DNA from: Syntrophomonadaceae bacterium
GTDB lineage: Bacteria; Bacillota; Dethiobacteria; DTU022
Direction: 5' to 3'
Length of the DNA stretch: 50,340 bases
NCBI GenBank assembly: GCA_003554615.1
Contig: PWGX01000044.1
Coordinates: 1-50,340, forward strand
Shown in pieces: positions 47,531 to 50,340 of the stretch (position 1 is the stretch's first letter; every line of letters starts with the position of its first letter). A model generated the notes under the pieces. The model worked only from the letters and a program-made list of their open reading frames with translations, made no database searches and was not told the DNA's origin. A program made the position numbers and the translations under genes.

Positions 47531-47669
47531 AAGCTTCGACTTGTTATCACTGCAATAGCCGTACAGCTTATTCATAGGCAGCCCTGTTTTAACATCAGCA
47601 GGCTGTACCGGCATTATGTAATTTCACCGAAATATTTGTTTAATAAAACTTTGAAAGGAGTTGTTATTG

Positions 47670-47909
47670 ATGAAGATCAAGATTCTTGGACCCGGATGCA
47701 AAAACTGCGAAAAAATGGAACAGGAAGTAAAAAATGCATTGGCTGAATTGAATATACCTGCCGATGTCGAAAAAGTGGAAGATACAAACAAGATCATGGA
47801 ATATGATGTCTTTATGACCCCTGGCCTGGTTATTAACGATAAAGTCAAAGCTTCCGGTAAAGTGCCAAAACTCGACCAGATCAAAAAGTGGATCGAGGAA
47901 GAACAATAA
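47670..47909 (+). CDS. Small redox-active disulfide protein (thioredoxin fold, TIGR00412-like)
   Basis: MKIKILGPGCKNCEKMEQEVKNALAELNI...YDVFMTPGLVINDKVKASGKVP; CxxC motif. Confidence 0.9.
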   Translation: MKIKILGPGCKNCEKMEQEVKNALAELNIPADVEKVEDTNKIMEYDVFMTPGLVINDKVKASGKVPKLDQIKKWIEEEQ

Positions 47910-47986
47910 CCACTGATCCACTAATAACAGGCATATGTAATGTTTTCAGCCCGAACATTCCGGGCTGCAGAGGGAGTGTTTAATCA

Positions 47987-49162
47987 ATGGAAAACATGCG
48001 AAAACCAATCATCCTGGTCTTAGTTTTTATAGCCGCATATTTTATCCCCTTTCAGCATCCTAATATCCAGGCTTCCATTATGGAAGCTTTTTTCCTGCTG
48101 CAGTATTATGTCCGCGAGCATGTTTTGCAAACCCTGATTCCGGCTTTCTTCATTGCCGGGGCAATCGCCAACTTCCTATCCCAGGGAGCGGTGATTAAGT
48201 ACTTCGGGGGCGGGGCGCACAAAGTGCTTGCTTACTCGGTCGCCTCCGTATCCGGAAGCGTGCTGGCCGTTTGCTCCTGCACGGTACTGCCTCTCTTTGC
48301 CGGTATTTATAAAAAAGGAGCCGGCCTTGGCCCTGCTCTCGCTTTCCTTTATTCCGGGCCGGCCATTAACATCCTGGCCATCATCCTCACCGCCAGGGTC
48401 CTGGGCTGGGAGCTAGGTTTGGCCCGGGCCATAGGCGCCGTGATTTTCGCTATAGTTATCGGCTTGATTATGGCCCTGCTCTACAGGAAAGAAGACCGGG
48501 GCAGGACTGAATCACCTATGCAGGGTTTGGAAGACGAAGCTCCTGAAAAACGCAGCCAGCTGCAAAACCTGGCTTATTTCCTGGTCCTGATTTTAATCCT
48601 GGTCCTTGCCGCTTTGGGCAGGCCCGAGGAAGCCGCCGGGTTATGGTATGCAGTTTACCAGGCTAAATGGTACCTGGTGGCGGCTCTTTTAGTTTTACTC
48701 GGTTTTATGGTCTGGCGCTGGTTTGACCGGGAAGAACGGGTTTCCTGGGTCGAGTCTACGCGGGATTTTGCCCTCCAAATCCTTCCCCTGCTTTTCGCGG
48801 GAGTTGTGGCCGCCGGTTTTCTGATGGGCCGCCCGGAAAGCGACGCCGGTTTGATCCCCGTCCAATACATCGAAGCCCTGGTCGGGGGCAACAGTTTCCG
48901 GGCCAACCTGGTTGCCTCTTTTATCGGGGCGTTCATGTATTTTGCCACTTTAACAGAAGTCCCGATCCTGCAGGGCCTGCTTGGCTCCGGAATGGGACAG
49001 GGACCGGCCCTGGCCCTGCTGCTGGCCGGACCGGCCCTGAGCCTGCCTAACATGCTGGTTATCAGGAGCGTCCTCGGCACCCAAAAAACCATTATCTTTG
49101 TAGTCCTGGTGGCTATAATGGCTACCATTTCGGGGATGATTTTTGGTTCCATTATGTCCTAG
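47987..49162 (+). CDS. ArsP-like permease (DUF318 family)
   Basis: Multi-TM; VLAVCSCTVLPLFAGIYKKGAGLGPALAFLYSGPAINILAI and a second repeat TEVPILQGLLGSGMGQGPALALLLAGPALSLPNMLVI. Confidence 0.88.
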   Translation: MENMRKPIILVLVFIAAYFIPFQHPNIQASIMEAFFLLQYYVREHVLQTLIPAFFIAGAIANFLSQGAVIKYFGGGAHKVLAYSVASVSGSVLAVCSCTVLPLFAGIYKKGAGLGPALAFLYSGPAINILAIILTARVLGWELGLARAIGAVIFAIVIGLIMALLYRKEDRGRTESPMQGLEDEAPEKRSQLQNLAYFLVLILILVLAALGRPEEAAGLWYAVYQAKWYLVAALLVLLGFMVWRWFDREERVSWVESTRDFALQILPLLFAGVVAAGFLMGRPESDAGLIPVQYIEALVGGNSFRANLVASFIGAFMYFATLTEVPILQGLLGSGMGQGPALALLLAGPALSLPNMLVIRSVLGTQKTIIFVVLVAIMATISGMIFGSIMS

Positions 49163-49191
49163 CCCTCTCAATATCTATGCAGTACAGATAA

Positions 49192-49227
49192 AGGCCCTCC
49201 CCATTGAAGGCGGGGAGGGCCTTTTTG
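49192..49227. terminator. Terminator between permease and ACR3 genes
   Basis: AGGCCCTCCCC-ATTGAAGGC-GGGGAGGGCCT-TTTTG; 11-bp perfect stem, probably used in both directions. Confidence 0.85.
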
Positions 49228-49280
49228 TCTTAAGATTTCTATATCGATTGGTTGACTCGACCATTCATCTTAAAAGAACA

Positions 49281-50340
49281 TTACCTTTCGTCCCCGGTCA
49301 TCTTGTTAGTGTAGGCAGACAGTTTAGGGAACCAGCGGGCAGTTCTCAAGCAAATGGTCACCAGCGTTAACATGATCGGCACTTCAATCAGAACGCCCAC
49401 TACTGTAGAGAGAGCAGCTCCTGAACCCAATCCGAATACGGTGACCGCCGTAGCAATCGCCACTTCGAAGTGATTGCTGGCCCCGATCATGGAAGCTGGA
49501 GCCGCCTCTTCGTAGGTGAGCCCGATCAGCTTCGACAGCAGGTAACCAATACTGAAAATGAAAAGGATCTGGACAATCAAAGGTATTGCAATCATAACCA
49601 CGCCCAGTGGATTCTGGATAATAACCTCACCCTGGAGCATGAAAAGATATATCAAAGTAGCCAGAAGGGCTACAACAGAAATAGTGCCCATATGCTTTAA
49701 GAAAACCCGCTCATACCAGTCAATGCCCCGGGTTGCGATCAGCCTCTTGCGGGTAATGTATCCAGCAACCAGGGAAACCCCCACATAAAGCATAATGCTT
49801 AAGAAAATAGTCCAAAAAGGTATGGGCATTTCGGCAACATCCAAGAGAAAGTTGCCCAGTGGAGCATACAGGACCAGCATGGTCAGCGAGTTAATGGCCA
49901 CCAGTACCAGGGTCAGGCCCATAAACCCCTTGGCCAGGTAACTGAAAACCAGGACCATGGCAGTACAGGGCGCGATGCCGAGAAGGATCATCCCGGCCAT
50001 GTACTCGCCAGCCAATTCGTAACCAATATAAGGAGCCCAGATAACGCGCATGAACAACCAGGCAAAAAAGAACATGCTGAAAGGTTTAATCAGCCAGTTG
50101 ACGATCAGGGTTAAGACAACCGCCCGCGGAGCTTTTACCGCATTTACAACTTCGCTGAAATCTATCTGCAGCATGATCGGATACATCATGGCAAAGAGTA
50201 AGATAGCAATCGGGATATTAACCTGTTCTATCTGGATCTCACTTAAAGTCTCAGCCACACCAGGTATAACGCGGCCAAGCCCGATACCGATCAAAATGCA
50301 CAAAGCCACCCAAACTGAAAGGTACTTGTGGAAAAATCCA
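49281..50340 (-). CDS. ACR3 family arsenite efflux transporter; 5' end outside window
   Basis: IPIAILLFAMMYPIMLQIDFSEV, GIAPCTAMVLVFSYLAKG, GASNHFEVAIATAVTVFGLGSGAALSTVVGVLIEVPIML. The frame continues upstream of the track start (FHKYLSVWVALCILIG). Confidence 0.93.
   Translation of the reverse strand, partial: GFFHKYLSVWVALCILIGIGLGRVIPGVAETLSEIQIEQVNIPIAILLFAMMYPIMLQIDFSEVVNAVKAPRAVVLTLIVNWLIKPFSMFFFAWLFMRVIWAPYIGYELAGEYMAGMILLGIAPCTAMVLVFSYLAKGFMGLTLVLVAINSLTMLVLYAPLGNFLLDVAEMPIPFWTIFLSIMLYVGVSLVAGYITRKRLIATRGIDWYERVFLKHMGTISVVALLATLIYLFMLQGEVIIQNPLGVVMIAIPLIVQILFIFSIGYLLSKLIGLTYEEAAPASMIGASNHFEVAIATAVTVFGLGSGAALSTVVGVLIEVPIMLTLVTICLRTARWFPKLSAYTNKMTGDER

Overview
This 50.3 kb window reads as a Clostridia-like, spore-former-type Firmicute chromosome (spoVS, mutS2, T-box leaders, ylxM-ffh-ftsY-smc synteny). 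No CRISPR array, tRNA, rRNA or transposase was seen. Most of it is housekeeping. (a) 3-7272: N-acetylmuramoyl-L-alanine amidase (cut by the window edge), a siroheme-dependent heme cluster (ahbC, ahbD, fused ahbAB), an FMN-binding protein with an in-frame TAA, and an orphan NarL/NreC-type response regulator. (b) 7580-9391: aroA under a T-box leader that I read as Phe-specific. (c) 9479-28502: yraN-rnhB-rbgA-lepB-rplS-trmD-rimM-khpA-rpsP-ffh-ylxM-ftsY-smc-spoVS-rnc-fabF-acpP-fabG-fabD-fabH-plsX-rpmF-DUF177. (d) 28618-30115: NusG-domain-II protein and a small decay zone with two collapsed genes. (e) 30226-46271: PBP1A, mutS2, mpg, cvpA, zapA, pheT, pheS (Phe T-box), a SpoU methylase, rplT, rpmI, infC (AUU start), thrS and a lipid kinase. 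(f) 46410-50340: an arsenic region with arsC, arsR, a redox-disulfide protein, an ArsP-like permease and ACR3 (cut by the window edge). I did not find a convincing new multi-gene system. The best leads are the TAA-interrupted double-FMN protein, paired NreC-like palindromes around it and the ahb cluster, two genes collapsed by internal deletion at 29.1-30.1 kb, and an arsR promoter/operator with 13-bp perfect arms.
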